Source of the DNA: Clostridiaceae bacterium
GTDB taxonomy: Bacteria > Bacillota > Clostridia > Saccharofermentanales > UBA5734
DNA length: 28,569 bases
NCBI GenBank assembly: GCA_012729935.1
Contig: JAAYBY010000036.1
Coordinates: forward strand, 1-28,569
Direction: 5' to 3'
A program made the translations under genes and the position numbers. The notes under the pieces were generated by a model. That model did no database searches, was not told the DNA's origin, and saw nothing but the letters and a program-made list of their open reading frames with translations. Numbering within the stretch: the stretch's first letter is position 1; each line of letters begins with the position of its first letter. This document shows, in pieces, positions 1 through 7,068 of the stretch.

Positions 1-627
1 AACATCAATCTGGTGACGCCTGATACTTACGCCGATCGACTGCCAGCCTGGATTGCAGATCTTAAGACAGATGAAAAAGCCCAGTCAGTTCCTGTCATCT
101 GGAATACAGGAAGCTACGCGACAGTCGGCAGTCTGAAGCCACTGACCGATCTGGTTTCTATTTATCTGGCCGATATCAAATTCTACGATCCACAGCTGTC
201 ATCATCACTGGCTGACGAACCTGATTATTTTTTTGTCGCAACAACGGCTCTGCGTGAAATGCTTCGCCAGCAACCTGTTTTGCATTTTGACGAGGATGGA
301 ATTTTGAAGAAAGGTGTGGTCATCCGGATTCTGGTCCTTCCGGGTCATCATCGGGATGCCTGCCAGATTCTGAAAGAGCTGGCTCACTGGATACCTTTGG
401 AAACACCGATCGCCTTGCTCCGCCAATACACACCACCGCTCGATTCAGCCAGTTGCCGGACGGTCGACCCGTCACTTGGACGCAGGCTGACAACGTGGGA
501 ATATGAACAGGTTGTCCAATGCGCGCTGGATCTATCCTTCAAGCATTTGATCGGTCAAAGCAAAGAATCGTCAGATAGCCGCTACACGCCGGATTTCGGT
601 CCGCGCTTTCGACCGGGTCGGATTTGA
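1..627 (+). CDS. PflX-like radical SAM protein (COG1313 type), 5' end missing
   Basis: Only the C-terminal ~208 residues are in the window; the reading frame is open from base 1. The first residues, NINLVTPDTY, match the motif seen in the middle of COG1313 proteins (PflX, related to pyruvate formate-lyase activating enzymes). The following GSLKPLTDLVSIYLADIKFYD and VVIRILVLPGH blocks also fit the radical SAM barrel of that family. The CxxxCxxC cluster that binds the 4Fe-4S centre would lie upstream, outside the window. The in-frame GTG at 13 is not a start, because homology runs through it. The physiological substrate of the family is not established. The last 46 bases overlap the converging recombinase gene. 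The end of the protein (after about residue 180) is hydrophilic and looks poorly conserved. Confidence 0.8.
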   Translation, partial: NINLVTPDTYADRLPAWIADLKTDEKAQSVPVIWNTGSYATVGSLKPLTDLVSIYLADIKFYDPQLSSSLADEPDYFFVATTALREMLRQQPVLHFDEDGILKKGVVIRILVLPGHHRDACQILKELAHWIPLETPIALLRQYTPPLDSASCRTVDPSLGRRLTTWEYEQVVQCALDLSFKHLIGQSKESSDSRYTPDFGPRFRPGRI

Positions 628-1580
628 TTGAGTGGATTTTGTTCAACAGCACGATGGAGTGCGTCGCTGTCGATATGTGTGTAAATTTCGGTTGTCGCAA
701 TGCTGGCATGGCCAAGAATCTGCTGCAGCGCACGAATATCAACCTTGCCGTATTGATACATCAGTGTGGCAGCTGTGTGGCGCAGCTTGTGAACTGAATA
801 GCGTTTCGGGTCAAGACCTGCGGAGAGAAGATATCGCTTAATCAAATACTGAACCGTTTTTGGACTGATACGCTTGTGCAATCGGCTGATAAACAATGCA
901 TCAGCGTCTTTCAGACCGACAGTCGGACGTTCTTCAAGCCAGTCGTTCAAGGCATCGATGCAGGCTCCGTTCAGGTAAACCGTACGCTCTTTACCGCCTT
1001 TTCCCATAACTGTCAGCGTATCACTGCGTATGTCAGACAGATTGATGCTGCATAACTCTGACAGACGGAGTCCGCAGTTTAAAAAGAAAGTTAAAATACA
1101 GACATCACGTGTTGAGCGCGGCGTATCAGAATCCGCTGCGGTTTCGAGCAACTGACGGCTTTCATCGAGTGATAGATGGCGCGGGAGCTGCCTCAGCTGT
1201 TTCGGCGACTCCAGCTCCAGGGCTGGATTGTCCTGTATGACAAACGCTTTGTTCTTAAGATAGTTAAAAAATGCGCGGATAGAGGCCGTTTTTCTGGCGC
1301 GAGCCGCCGGACCACACCGACGTTCACGGCTTAGCCAGGTCAAATAACTATAGAAGTCGGTCAACTGAATGGACCGGAGCAGTGCATCGTCAACGGAGCT
1401 GATTGAAATTTCCTTAAACGGTGTCTTGACATCGATCATTTTTCGTTCACGCAGGATGAAGCGAAAAAAAAGAACCAGATCATACCGGTATTCTTTTATT
1501 GTCAAAGGAGATCGCTCGCGAATCGCCTGGAAATACCCCAGAAACTGCTCCAGACGAGGGAATAATGGATCATCTGTCAT
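582..1580 (-). CDS. xerC: Tyrosine recombinase, XerC/XerD type
   Basis: 332-residue site-specific recombinase; the family resolves chromosome dimers at dif with FtsK. The N-terminal SAM-like core-binding domain spans about residues 5-110 and the catalytic domain about 130-312. All catalytic residues are visible: R172 (in GLRLSEL), K194 (GKGGKER), H264 and R267 (HKLRH), H291 (LGHAS) and nucleophile Y300 (EIYTH). The ATG start at 1580 is preceded by GGAGGT about 6 bases upstream. XerC and XerD cannot be separated by eye, and an integrase-like role is less likely since no mobile element is seen nearby. At 332 residues it is longer than the usual ~295-305; the surplus includes a basic tail (ending RPGRKRGPKSGV) encoded where the gene overlaps the converging PflX-like gene. 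Confidence 0.88.
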   Translation of the reverse strand: MTDDPLFPRLEQFLGYFQAIRERSPLTIKEYRYDLVLFFRFILRERKMIDVKTPFKEISISSVDDALLRSIQLTDFYSYLTWLSRERRCGPAARARKTASIRAFFNYLKNKAFVIQDNPALELESPKQLRQLPRHLSLDESRQLLETAADSDTPRSTRDVCILTFFLNCGLRLSELCSINLSDIRSDTLTVMGKGGKERTVYLNGACIDALNDWLEERPTVGLKDADALFISRLHKRISPKTVQYLIKRYLLSAGLDPKRYSVHKLRHTAATLMYQYGKVDIRALQQILGHASIATTEIYTHIDSDALHRAVEQNPLNQIRPGRKRGPKSGV

Positions 1581-1636
1581 GTCGTACCTCCAACGGGCTG
1601 AAAGATCAATCTGTGTTCTGTCAGCCAGCCGCTTTT

Positions 1637-1665
1637 ATTTTAACATAGATTTCAGTTATACTATA
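1637..1665 (-). promoter_or_regulatory. Possible promoter of the recombinase gene
   Basis: On the minus strand there is a TAAAAT -10 (1637-1642) preceded by TG one base upstream, an extended -10 pattern. Seventeen bases further upstream is TATAGT, a poor -35. It lies about 60 bases ahead of the recombinase start codon. The stretch 1581-1789 between the divergent genes holds no gene, only regulatory sequence. Confidence 0.3.
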
Positions 1666-1698
1666 TGAAGGTTGATTGATGACTGATCAGCTTGGCTG

Positions 1699-1727
1699 TT
1701 GCTGTAAACAGCAGAAATGGTTAGAAT
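1699..1727 (+). promoter_or_regulatory. Promoter of the asd operon
   Basis: TTGCTG (1699-1704) and TAGAAT (1722-1727) are separated by exactly 17 bases, a good sigma-A type promoter. Transcription would begin near 1734, giving a leader of about 56 bases before the asd ATG. A weaker TATACT at about 1660 could be an alternative -10 but lacks a convincing -35. Confidence 0.65.
1700..1713. promoter_or_regulatory. Operator-like palindrome inside the asd promoter
   Basis: TGCTGT and ACAGCA form a perfect 6-bp inverted repeat around a 2-bp AA centre. It covers most of the -35 and the start of the spacer, a position where a bound dimer would block RNA polymerase. The operon's third gene encodes a LacI-family regulator, an obvious candidate ligand, although most LacI-family sites have a CG centre and this one does not. 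The binding role is inferred. Confidence 0.4.
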
Positions 1728-1749
1728 CATATCCTGACAACGATTCCAA

Positions 1750-1767
1750 CTCCGCAGATATGCGGAG
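1750..1767 (+). promoter_or_regulatory. 5' UTR hairpin of asd
   Basis: CTCCGCA and TGCGGAG can pair in a perfect 7-bp stem closed by the tetraloop GATA. It lies between the predicted transcription start (~1734) and the asd ribosome binding site (about 1777). There is no U-run after it, so it is not a terminator. It may protect the mRNA 5' end or affect translation; neither can be told from sequence. Confidence 0.5.
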
Positions 1768-1789
1768 CGACTAAAGAAGAGGATAGACC

Positions 1790-2875
1790 ATGAATCACAG
1801 TTTTCGCGTCGGAATTATCGGAGCAACAGGGTATGTCGGACAGCGTTTTGTCACGCTGCTTGATGGACACCCCTGGTTTAAAGTAACCCAATTGGCTGCT
1901 TCAGAACGTTCAGCCGGATTGACCTATGAAAAAGCCTGTGAAAACCGATGGAAAATGACTAAGCCGATTCCTGAAGATTTAAGAAATCAGATCATGCAGT
2001 CAACCGATCATCTGGAAGACTGGATTGAATCAGTTGATTTTGTTTTCTGCGCTGTTGATATGAAAAAAGATGATGTCAAACGTCTGGAAGAACGGATCGC
2101 AAAGACCGAGACACCGGTTGTATCCAATAATTCGGCAAACCGGATGATTGCTGACGTTCCGATGATTGTTCCCGAAATCAATCCGGATCATACTGCACTG
2201 ATCGAGCAACAACGCCATCGACTGGGCACCAGACGCGGATTCATCATCGTCAAACCCAATTGCTCGATCCAGAGCTATGTTCCGGCCTTGACACCACTGA
2301 TGAAATTTGAACCTGTCCAAATAATCGTTTCAACGTATCAGGCAGTTTCCGGTGCCGGTAAAACGTTATCAGACTGGCCTGAGATGCTGGATAATATGAT
2401 TCCTTATATCGGTGGTGAGGAAGAGAAAAGCGAACATGAACCACTGAAGATATGGGGAACATTGAGCCAGACAGGCATACTTATGGCTGCTGAACCGGTG
2501 ATTTCCGCACAATGTTACCGGGTTGCCGTTCAGGAAGGACACACAGCAGCTGTTTCCGTACGGTTTCGCCGGAAGCCGGGTGAGCAGGAGATTCTCGACT
2601 GCTGGTCATCATTCAGAGGTTATGCGGCCCAGGCGGGACTGCCTTCAGCCCCTGATCCGTTTTTGATATACCGTTCAGAGCAGGATCGGCCGCAGCCGTC
2701 TCTCGACAGCATGGCCGGTAACGGTATGGCCATTACCATCGGACGGCTACGGCCTGATCCTGTTTTAGACTGGAAATTCACCTGTCTATCCAGCAATACG
2801 ATCCGGGGTGCAGCCGGTGGTGGCATTTTATCGGCAGAACTGCTTGTTCAACAAGGGTATCTGTCGCCGCGTTAA
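1790..2875 (+). CDS. asd: Aspartate-semialdehyde dehydrogenase, archaeal/fungal type
   Basis: 361-residue enzyme reducing aspartyl-4-phosphate to aspartate semialdehyde with NADPH, in the lysine, diaminopimelate, threonine and methionine pathways. The N-terminal Rossmann motif GIIGATGYVGQRF (8-20) binds NADP. The nucleophile is C158 in KPNCSIQ and the acid/base is H251 in QEGHTAAV. The blocks LDNMIPYIGGEEEK and SNTIRGAAGGGILSAELL, and the length, are of the archaeal/fungal subfamily rather than the classic bacterial Asd. The ATG at 1790 follows an AAGAGGA ribosome binding site. It is the first gene of an operon with a hydrolase (23-base gap) and a LacI regulator. No lysine riboswitch is seen; the leader is too short. 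Confidence 0.93.
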   Translation: MNHSFRVGIIGATGYVGQRFVTLLDGHPWFKVTQLAASERSAGLTYEKACENRWKMTKPIPEDLRNQIMQSTDHLEDWIESVDFVFCAVDMKKDDVKRLEERIAKTETPVVSNNSANRMIADVPMIVPEINPDHTALIEQQRHRLGTRRGFIIVKPNCSIQSYVPALTPLMKFEPVQIIVSTYQAVSGAGKTLSDWPEMLDNMIPYIGGEEEKSEHEPLKIWGTLSQTGILMAAEPVISAQCYRVAVQEGHTAAVSVRFRRKPGEQEILDCWSSFRGYAAQAGLPSAPDPFLIYRSEQDRPQPSLDSMAGNGMAITIGRLRPDPVLDWKFTCLSSNTIRGAAGGGILSAELLVQQGYLSPR

Positions 2876-2898
2876 AAAATAACGAAAGAGGTATCTCA

Positions 2899-3861
2899 AT
2901 GGATCAAAGACCGGATTATCATGTATTCCGTTTTCCGTCTGCAACGCAGACGGGTATGATTGAAGGCCGGGTCTATTTACCTCTCGAAATGGATGAAACC
3001 ATCGAATGCATCCAGATCATTCACGGTATGGCAGAGCATATGGACCGGTACAATTCGTTTTGCCGTTTTCTTGTTCAGGAAGGTTTCGCAGTCTGCATTC
3101 ACGATCAAGCCGGACATGGCCGTTCAACTCAATCACCGGAACATCTGGGTTTTTTCGGACCGGTCAACGGAGCAGATACTGTCCTCGATGACATCGACAC
3201 CGCTTTTCAGGAAGCAGCCTTACGCTTAACAGACCCGACTGACGCACTCAGAATCAGGCGATTTCTGCTGGGACACAGCATGGGATCTTTTATCGGTCGC
3301 CTTTACTGTGCAAAATCCGATGCAAACGTTGCAGGTGCTATTTTTTCGGGAACCTCAGGTGCGAATCCCATGGTCGGCATCGGGATTTTGCTGGCCGGGA
3401 TTGTTATACGATTTAAAGGCGCGTCGTATCGCAGTAAACTGCTCGAAACAATGTCATCTTCCGGCAACTTAAAGCGAATCCCGGACGCGCGTACACCGTT
3501 TGACTGGCTGACCCGGGATCGGGCGATCGTTGATGCCTACAATGCTGATCCGGCCTGTGGTTATCGCTTCACCGCAGCAGGTTATCGCGACTTGCTGACC
3601 TGGCTGAAGCGCGTTTCGTCGAAACATTGGGCTCAGCAGGTTCCAGTTGAATGCCCCGTTTTGATTGTCTCCGGAGATCAGGATCCAATCGGCCAGTACG
3701 GTGAAGGTCCTGCTGCTGTCGCACAATGGCTGGAAGAAACAGGTCATCAGGTTACCTGCCGGATTTATTCCGGCGGCCGACATGAAAGCCTCAATGAAAT
3801 AAACAGGGAAGACGTCTGGCGTGATATTGCCGACTGGCTGCACAGACACAGCGACAGGTAA
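2899..3861 (+). CDS. Alpha/beta hydrolase, monoacylglycerol lipase / lysophospholipase-like
   Basis: 320-residue serine hydrolase of the Hydrolase_4 (PldB-like) group. The nucleophile elbow GHSMG is at 125-129 (S127). The catalytic acid is probably D262 in SGDQDPIG and the histidine H295 in GGRHESLNE. The oxyanion region IIHGMAEHMDRY (40-51) is typical of monoacylglycerol lipases and lysophospholipases. There is no signal peptide, so it is probably cytoplasmic. The ATG follows AAAGAGGT. It lies between asd and a LacI-type regulator with gaps of 23 and 16 bases, so it is likely cotranscribed. The natural ester substrate cannot be stated; the link to aspartate metabolism is unexplained. Confidence 0.85.
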   Translation: MDQRPDYHVFRFPSATQTGMIEGRVYLPLEMDETIECIQIIHGMAEHMDRYNSFCRFLVQEGFAVCIHDQAGHGRSTQSPEHLGFFGPVNGADTVLDDIDTAFQEAALRLTDPTDALRIRRFLLGHSMGSFIGRLYCAKSDANVAGAIFSGTSGANPMVGIGILLAGIVIRFKGASYRSKLLETMSSSGNLKRIPDARTPFDWLTRDRAIVDAYNADPACGYRFTAAGYRDLLTWLKRVSSKHWAQQVPVECPVLIVSGDQDPIGQYGEGPAAVAQWLEETGHQVTCRIYSGGRHESLNEINREDVWRDIADWLHRHSDR

Positions 3862-3877
3862 ATTAAGGAGCAGATCA

Positions 3878-4864
3878 ATGATCACTATAAAAGACATTGC
3901 AGAGCGGGCTGGTGTGTCATATGCAACGGTTTCCAGAGCACTAAACGGCCATCGTGATGTCAGTGAAACGACGCGGCAGCTGATTTTTGATCTGGCAAGA
4001 GACATGGGATATCAACCCAATGCCATTGCACGTGGTCTTGTTAAGAAAAAGTCAGGGATCATTGCGGTTGTTGTTCCCGATGTCTCCAATCACTTTTTTG
4101 CCGATATAACGATCCATGTTAATGAGGCCGCAGACGAATCGGGTTTTACGACCATGATCTGTAATACTGACTGGGATCCTGAAAAAGAGATTGAAAAGCT
4201 TCGTATCATGGTTGGCCAGCGCGTAGAAGGCATCATTCTCAAGCCGACAGCCTCTATCAAAGCATCATCGCTGGAAGCCTTGAAACTGCCGATTGTCCTG
4301 TTCTGGCACGCCATGGATGACGGACTGAGCTACATTGAAGTTGACCATGAAGAGGGAAGCCGGGCTGCTGTTGAACACCTTATTCAGGGTGGATATCAGA
4401 AGATCGCTTACATAGGCGGAGCACCTACCTCACCATCCAATCAAATCCGGCTGCAAACCTATCAGCAGGTACTGAGGCAGCATCATCTGGCGATTGACCC
4501 GGACTGGGTGAGCTATGGCCCATTTTCACTGAAAAGTGGTTATGAGCGAATGGATGCTTTGATGCATCTGGTAAATCCGCCCGATGCTGTGTTCTGCGGC
4601 AATGATTTTATTGCGATGGGTGTCCAGCAATATACGCGTGAAAAGGGGATTGCTGTTCCCGGACAAATCGGGATTGTCGGATTTGATGATATCGGCTGTG
4701 CCGCGCTGCCGCTGATCGATCTGACCACTGTTTCGCAGCCGCGGGACCAGCTTGGCAGGGAAGCCCTGAAAGCGCTTGTACGGGAAATTGATCATTTCCC
4801 GATTCGAACCAGACAGCGGATTGTGATTCAGCCTCAGTTGGTCAAACGTTCTACAACCCGTTAA
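3878..4864 (+). CDS. LacI-family transcriptional regulator
   Basis: 328-residue DNA-binding regulator. The N-terminal helix-turn-helix and hinge (about 1-55) read ITIKDIAERAGVSYATVSRA and MGYQPNAIARGL, classic LacI/PurR/CcpA motifs. The rest is the periplasmic-binding-protein-like sensor domain, with IAVVVPDVSNHFF (~62-74), VFCGNDFIAMG and GIVGFDDI. The ATG at 3878 was chosen because AAGGAG precedes it by 7 bases and it gives the family's exact N-terminus; an in-frame codon upstream would add 19 residues overlapping the hydrolase gene. The effector is unknown. As last gene of the asd operon it may act on the palindrome at 1700-1713. Its stop overlaps that of the converging acyl-CoA synthetase by 4 bases. 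Confidence 0.9.
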   Translation: MITIKDIAERAGVSYATVSRALNGHRDVSETTRQLIFDLARDMGYQPNAIARGLVKKKSGIIAVVVPDVSNHFFADITIHVNEAADESGFTTMICNTDWDPEKEIEKLRIMVGQRVEGIILKPTASIKASSLEALKLPIVLFWHAMDDGLSYIEVDHEEGSRAAVEHLIQGGYQKIAYIGGAPTSPSNQIRLQTYQQVLRQHHLAIDPDWVSYGPFSLKSGYERMDALMHLVNPPDAVFCGNDFIAMGVQQYTREKGIAVPGQIGIVGFDDIGCAALPLIDLTTVSQPRDQLGREALKALVREIDHFPIRTRQRIVIQPQLVKRSTTR

Positions 4865-6570
4865 TCGATGGTTTTGTCAATTGCGTAACGTTTGATTTTT
4901 CGGGATGTGTTTTTATCGAAATCTTCCTCGCGGATTTTAATCTGGCCGATCGCCTTGTATGCAACCATTTTCTGGTTGACTTTTTTAATTTCTGCCTCAA
5001 AATATGATTTGACGTCTTCAATCTGCAGCGTTGCCATTTTGTCTGCATCCGGGAATATTTCGGCGACCAGTGTCTGATTGTTTGCCCTTTGATGGCTTTG
5101 TCCAGCATAGACGACCACTTCTGAGACTCCGGGTATAGAGGCAATCCGTTCTTCAATCTCCTCCGGATAGATGTTTTTACCGTTGGAGAAAACAATGATG
5201 TTTTTCTTTCTGCCGGTGATGTAAAGCCAGCCATCCTGATCGAGACGTCCGATATCTCCGGTCTTGAAATACCCTTCTGAATCGAACGCAGCAGCCGTAG
5301 CTTCAGGATTCTGGAAATAGCCCAGCATGACATTGGGGCCTTTCACACAAATCTCGCCTTCGCCGTTCTCGTCCGGTTCAAGGATTTTGACTGTCTCGTG
5401 CAGAATGGGGATACCGACACTACCCGGTTTCTGAAAGCGGTTCCGGTTGCAGGAAACCAGCGGTGCGCACTCAGTGATGCCATACCCATTTAAAATGGTT
5501 ACGCCGATGCTGTCAAACGTATCAATGACATCCTGCCTCAAAGCCGCTCCTCCGCTGATGACCAGTTCGAGCTGTCCGCCCAGTTGCTTGAGAACACGTT
5601 TGAACAGAACCCGCCGGAGATCGATGCCGCATTTTCTCAGTCCATTGCTGACATGGATCATCGCCCTGAGAAGACTGTCCTGATCTTTTTCTGCAGCGGT
5701 CGACCAGATGCGATCATGAAGCTTTTCCAGGAAAAGCGGCACCAGTACCAGATGGCTTGGTTTTTGTTCCTGAATTTCTTTAGCGATGTAGCGAAGTCCG
5801 CTGGACAGATAAATGGTACACCCTTGAGCGTAATGTCCGACAAATACTACGGTTGAGCCAAATGTGTGATGAGGCGGCAGGAAGTTGATTGTCCTGTTGG
5901 TAATTGAGAACAGGTACATGCCGTTAACCATATCACTGACAATATTCTTTTGGGATAGGAGTACGCCTTTACCTGAGCCCGTCGTACCTGATGTAAAGAC
6001 GAGCAACGCCGGTTTTTCAGTGTCGATTGGAATATCGTTGAAACGTGTATCGCCTGTTGTCAGGAGCTGAAGACCTTCCTCACAGATCCGCTCAACGGTC
6101 AGTTCATCAGCCTGTTTTGTATCAGTCATGCCGATTTCGAGCAGATCTGCCAGACAAGATTCGTCAATTTCCTTGAGTTTTCTGGAAACGGGAGTCGAGC
6201 AAAAAACAGCTGAGCAGCCGGCTTTGTGGATAATATCTGCCATTTCTTCGGCAGGCAAGTCCTTGTCGATCGGTACGATGAGTGACCCGATAATCATAGC
6301 GGTTAAATACACGCAGATCCAGTCATAAGATGCATCGCCGATCAGCGCGACCGTTTTGTTCTGAAATTTTCGGGCAATTAATCCGGTTCCCAAAGCTGTC
6401 ATTCGTTTCAATGCTTCAGTATACGTTATTTCCATTGGTTCCGGATCCTGTGGTTTGATCCGGTAGGCAATCGCAGTCCGGTCCGGGAATCTGTCGGCTG
6501 CGTTTTCAATCATCTCACGAATATCTTCAAAATAAGTTGTTTCATAGAGCGGGTATTTGATTTTATCCAA
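4861..6570 (-). CDS. AMP-forming acyl-CoA synthetase (long-chain fatty acid-CoA ligase type)
   Basis: Adenylate-forming enzyme that activates a carboxylic acid with ATP and passes the acyl group to CoA or another thiol. Numbered from the chosen start (569 residues), the P-loop-like core FTSGTTGSGKG is at 192-202, YGITE at 363-367, TGD at 437-439, and the hinge/C-terminal block GRKKNIIVFSNGKNIYPEE begins at about 453. The start is TTG at 6570, preceded by AAGGAG seven bases upstream. An ATG at 6732 is open in frame but would add 54 residues unlike the family and lies upstream of the probable promoter. The full-length domain set suggests an active enzyme. Substrate chain length is not readable. 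It is monocistronic and divergent from leuA. Confidence 0.87.
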   Translation of the reverse strand: MDKIKYPLYETTYFEDIREMIENAADRFPDRTAIAYRIKPQDPEPMEITYTEALKRMTALGTGLIARKFQNKTVALIGDASYDWICVYLTAMIIGSLIVPIDKDLPAEEMADIIHKAGCSAVFCSTPVSRKLKEIDESCLADLLEIGMTDTKQADELTVERICEEGLQLLTTGDTRFNDIPIDTEKPALLVFTSGTTGSGKGVLLSQKNIVSDMVNGMYLFSITNRTINFLPPHHTFGSTVVFVGHYAQGCTIYLSSGLRYIAKEIQEQKPSHLVLVPLFLEKLHDRIWSTAAEKDQDSLLRAMIHVSNGLRKCGIDLRRVLFKRVLKQLGGQLELVISGGAALRQDVIDTFDSIGVTILNGYGITECAPLVSCNRNRFQKPGSVGIPILHETVKILEPDENGEGEICVKGPNVMLGYFQNPEATAAAFDSEGYFKTGDIGRLDQDGWLYITGRKKNIIVFSNGKNIYPEEIEERIASIPGVSEVVVYAGQSHQRANNQTLVAEIFPDADKMATLQIEDVKSYFEAEIKKVNQKMVAYKAIGQIKIREEDFDKNTSRKIKRYAIDKTID

Positions 6571-6637
6571 TGTCAAGCTCCTTGTCTGATGCTCAGTTGA
6601 TCGTGTGTCCGTGCCAATGGTACAGAGTCCGATAACA

Positions 6638-6666
6638 ATATTACTGATATTCGAGGATGAATTCAA
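6638..6666 (-). promoter_or_regulatory. Promoter of the acyl-CoA synthetase gene
   Basis: On the minus strand TTGAAT (6661-6666) and TAATAT (6638-6643) are separated by 17 bases. The start site would be near 6631, leaving about 60 bases to the TTG start codon at 6570. This position supports the shorter protein. Confidence 0.6.
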
Positions 6667-6703
6667 GATTCTGAATGGAAATGAACTCCCTTTGACGTGT
6701 ATC

Positions 6704-6733
6704 TTGACGAATGTTTCATGAGTGTGATACATT
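6704..6733 (+). promoter_or_regulatory. Promoter of the leuA T-box leader
   Basis: TTGACG (6704-6709), an 18-base spacer, then TACATT (6728-6733). Transcription would start near 6740, just ahead of the T-box Stem I. The distance to the divergent synthetase promoter is about 40 bases between the two -35 elements. Confidence 0.55.
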
Positions 6734-6769
6734 AAAAAAACATTGAACCATGAAAACTGAATGGATCTT

Positions 6770-7034
6770 CACGTTGATGGGGAACAGTATGTTTTGGCGA
6801 TCTGACAGAGAGCTGCTGGCTGGTGTGAAGCAGCAGATTTAAAAGACTGAACTCGCCCTGGAGTGAAATGCTCTGAAAGATATTTAGTAGGAGGATTCGG
6901 GTGTCTCCCGTTATAGAGACAGGATATCGGCATCAATGCCTGTATCTGCTGAGTGCGTATCCTGTGTGATACGAATTTGAGTGGTACCGCGGAAGTTAAC
7001 CTTTCGTCTCTGATTGGAGATGGAAGGTTTTTTT
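6770..7034 (+). promoter_or_regulatory. T-box riboswitch, leucine-specific (leuA leader)
   Basis: tRNA-sensing leader that lets leuA be transcribed when tRNA-Leu is uncharged. The conserved T-box sequence TGGTACCGCG is at 6982-6991. Stem I features are visible: AGTA (6786-6789), the GAGAG/AG-bulge region, a stem GCTGCT/AGCAGC closing the GGTGTGA apical loop (~6822-6828), and the specifier context GAACTCGCC, giving specifier codon CTC at 6852-6854 (leucine, read by tRNA-Leu GAG). Further hairpins between Stem I and the T-box include GGCAT/ATGCC and CGTATC/GATACG (about 6928-6974). The downstream terminator at 6998-7034 competes with the antiterminator. The specifier fits the regulated gene. 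Confidence 0.93.
6998..7034 (+). terminator. Intrinsic terminator of the leuA T-box
   Basis: Left arm 6998-7010 (AACCTTTCGTCTC) pairs with 7017-7029 over 13 bp including two G-U pairs, with a 6-base loop, followed by a T-run through 7034. It overlaps the region needed for the T-box antiterminator, as expected for a transcription-attenuating T-box. Confidence 0.9.
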
Positions 7035-7068
7035 GTTTTCTGTGACAGATAACTAGGGAGGAATTAAG

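Noticed and set aside
582..1580. Integrase of a mobile element
   Set aside because: The protein has Xer-like features and there are no attachment repeats, cargo or other mobile genes around it.
1581..1789. Lysine riboswitch upstream of asd
   Set aside because: The leader after the likely promoter is only about 56 bases and shows no lysine riboswitch core; only a small hairpin is present.
6571..6732. N-terminal 54-residue extension of the acyl-CoA synthetase from ATG 6732
   Set aside because: It lies upstream of the probable promoter, has no family similarity, and the TTG at 6570 has a far better ribosome binding site.
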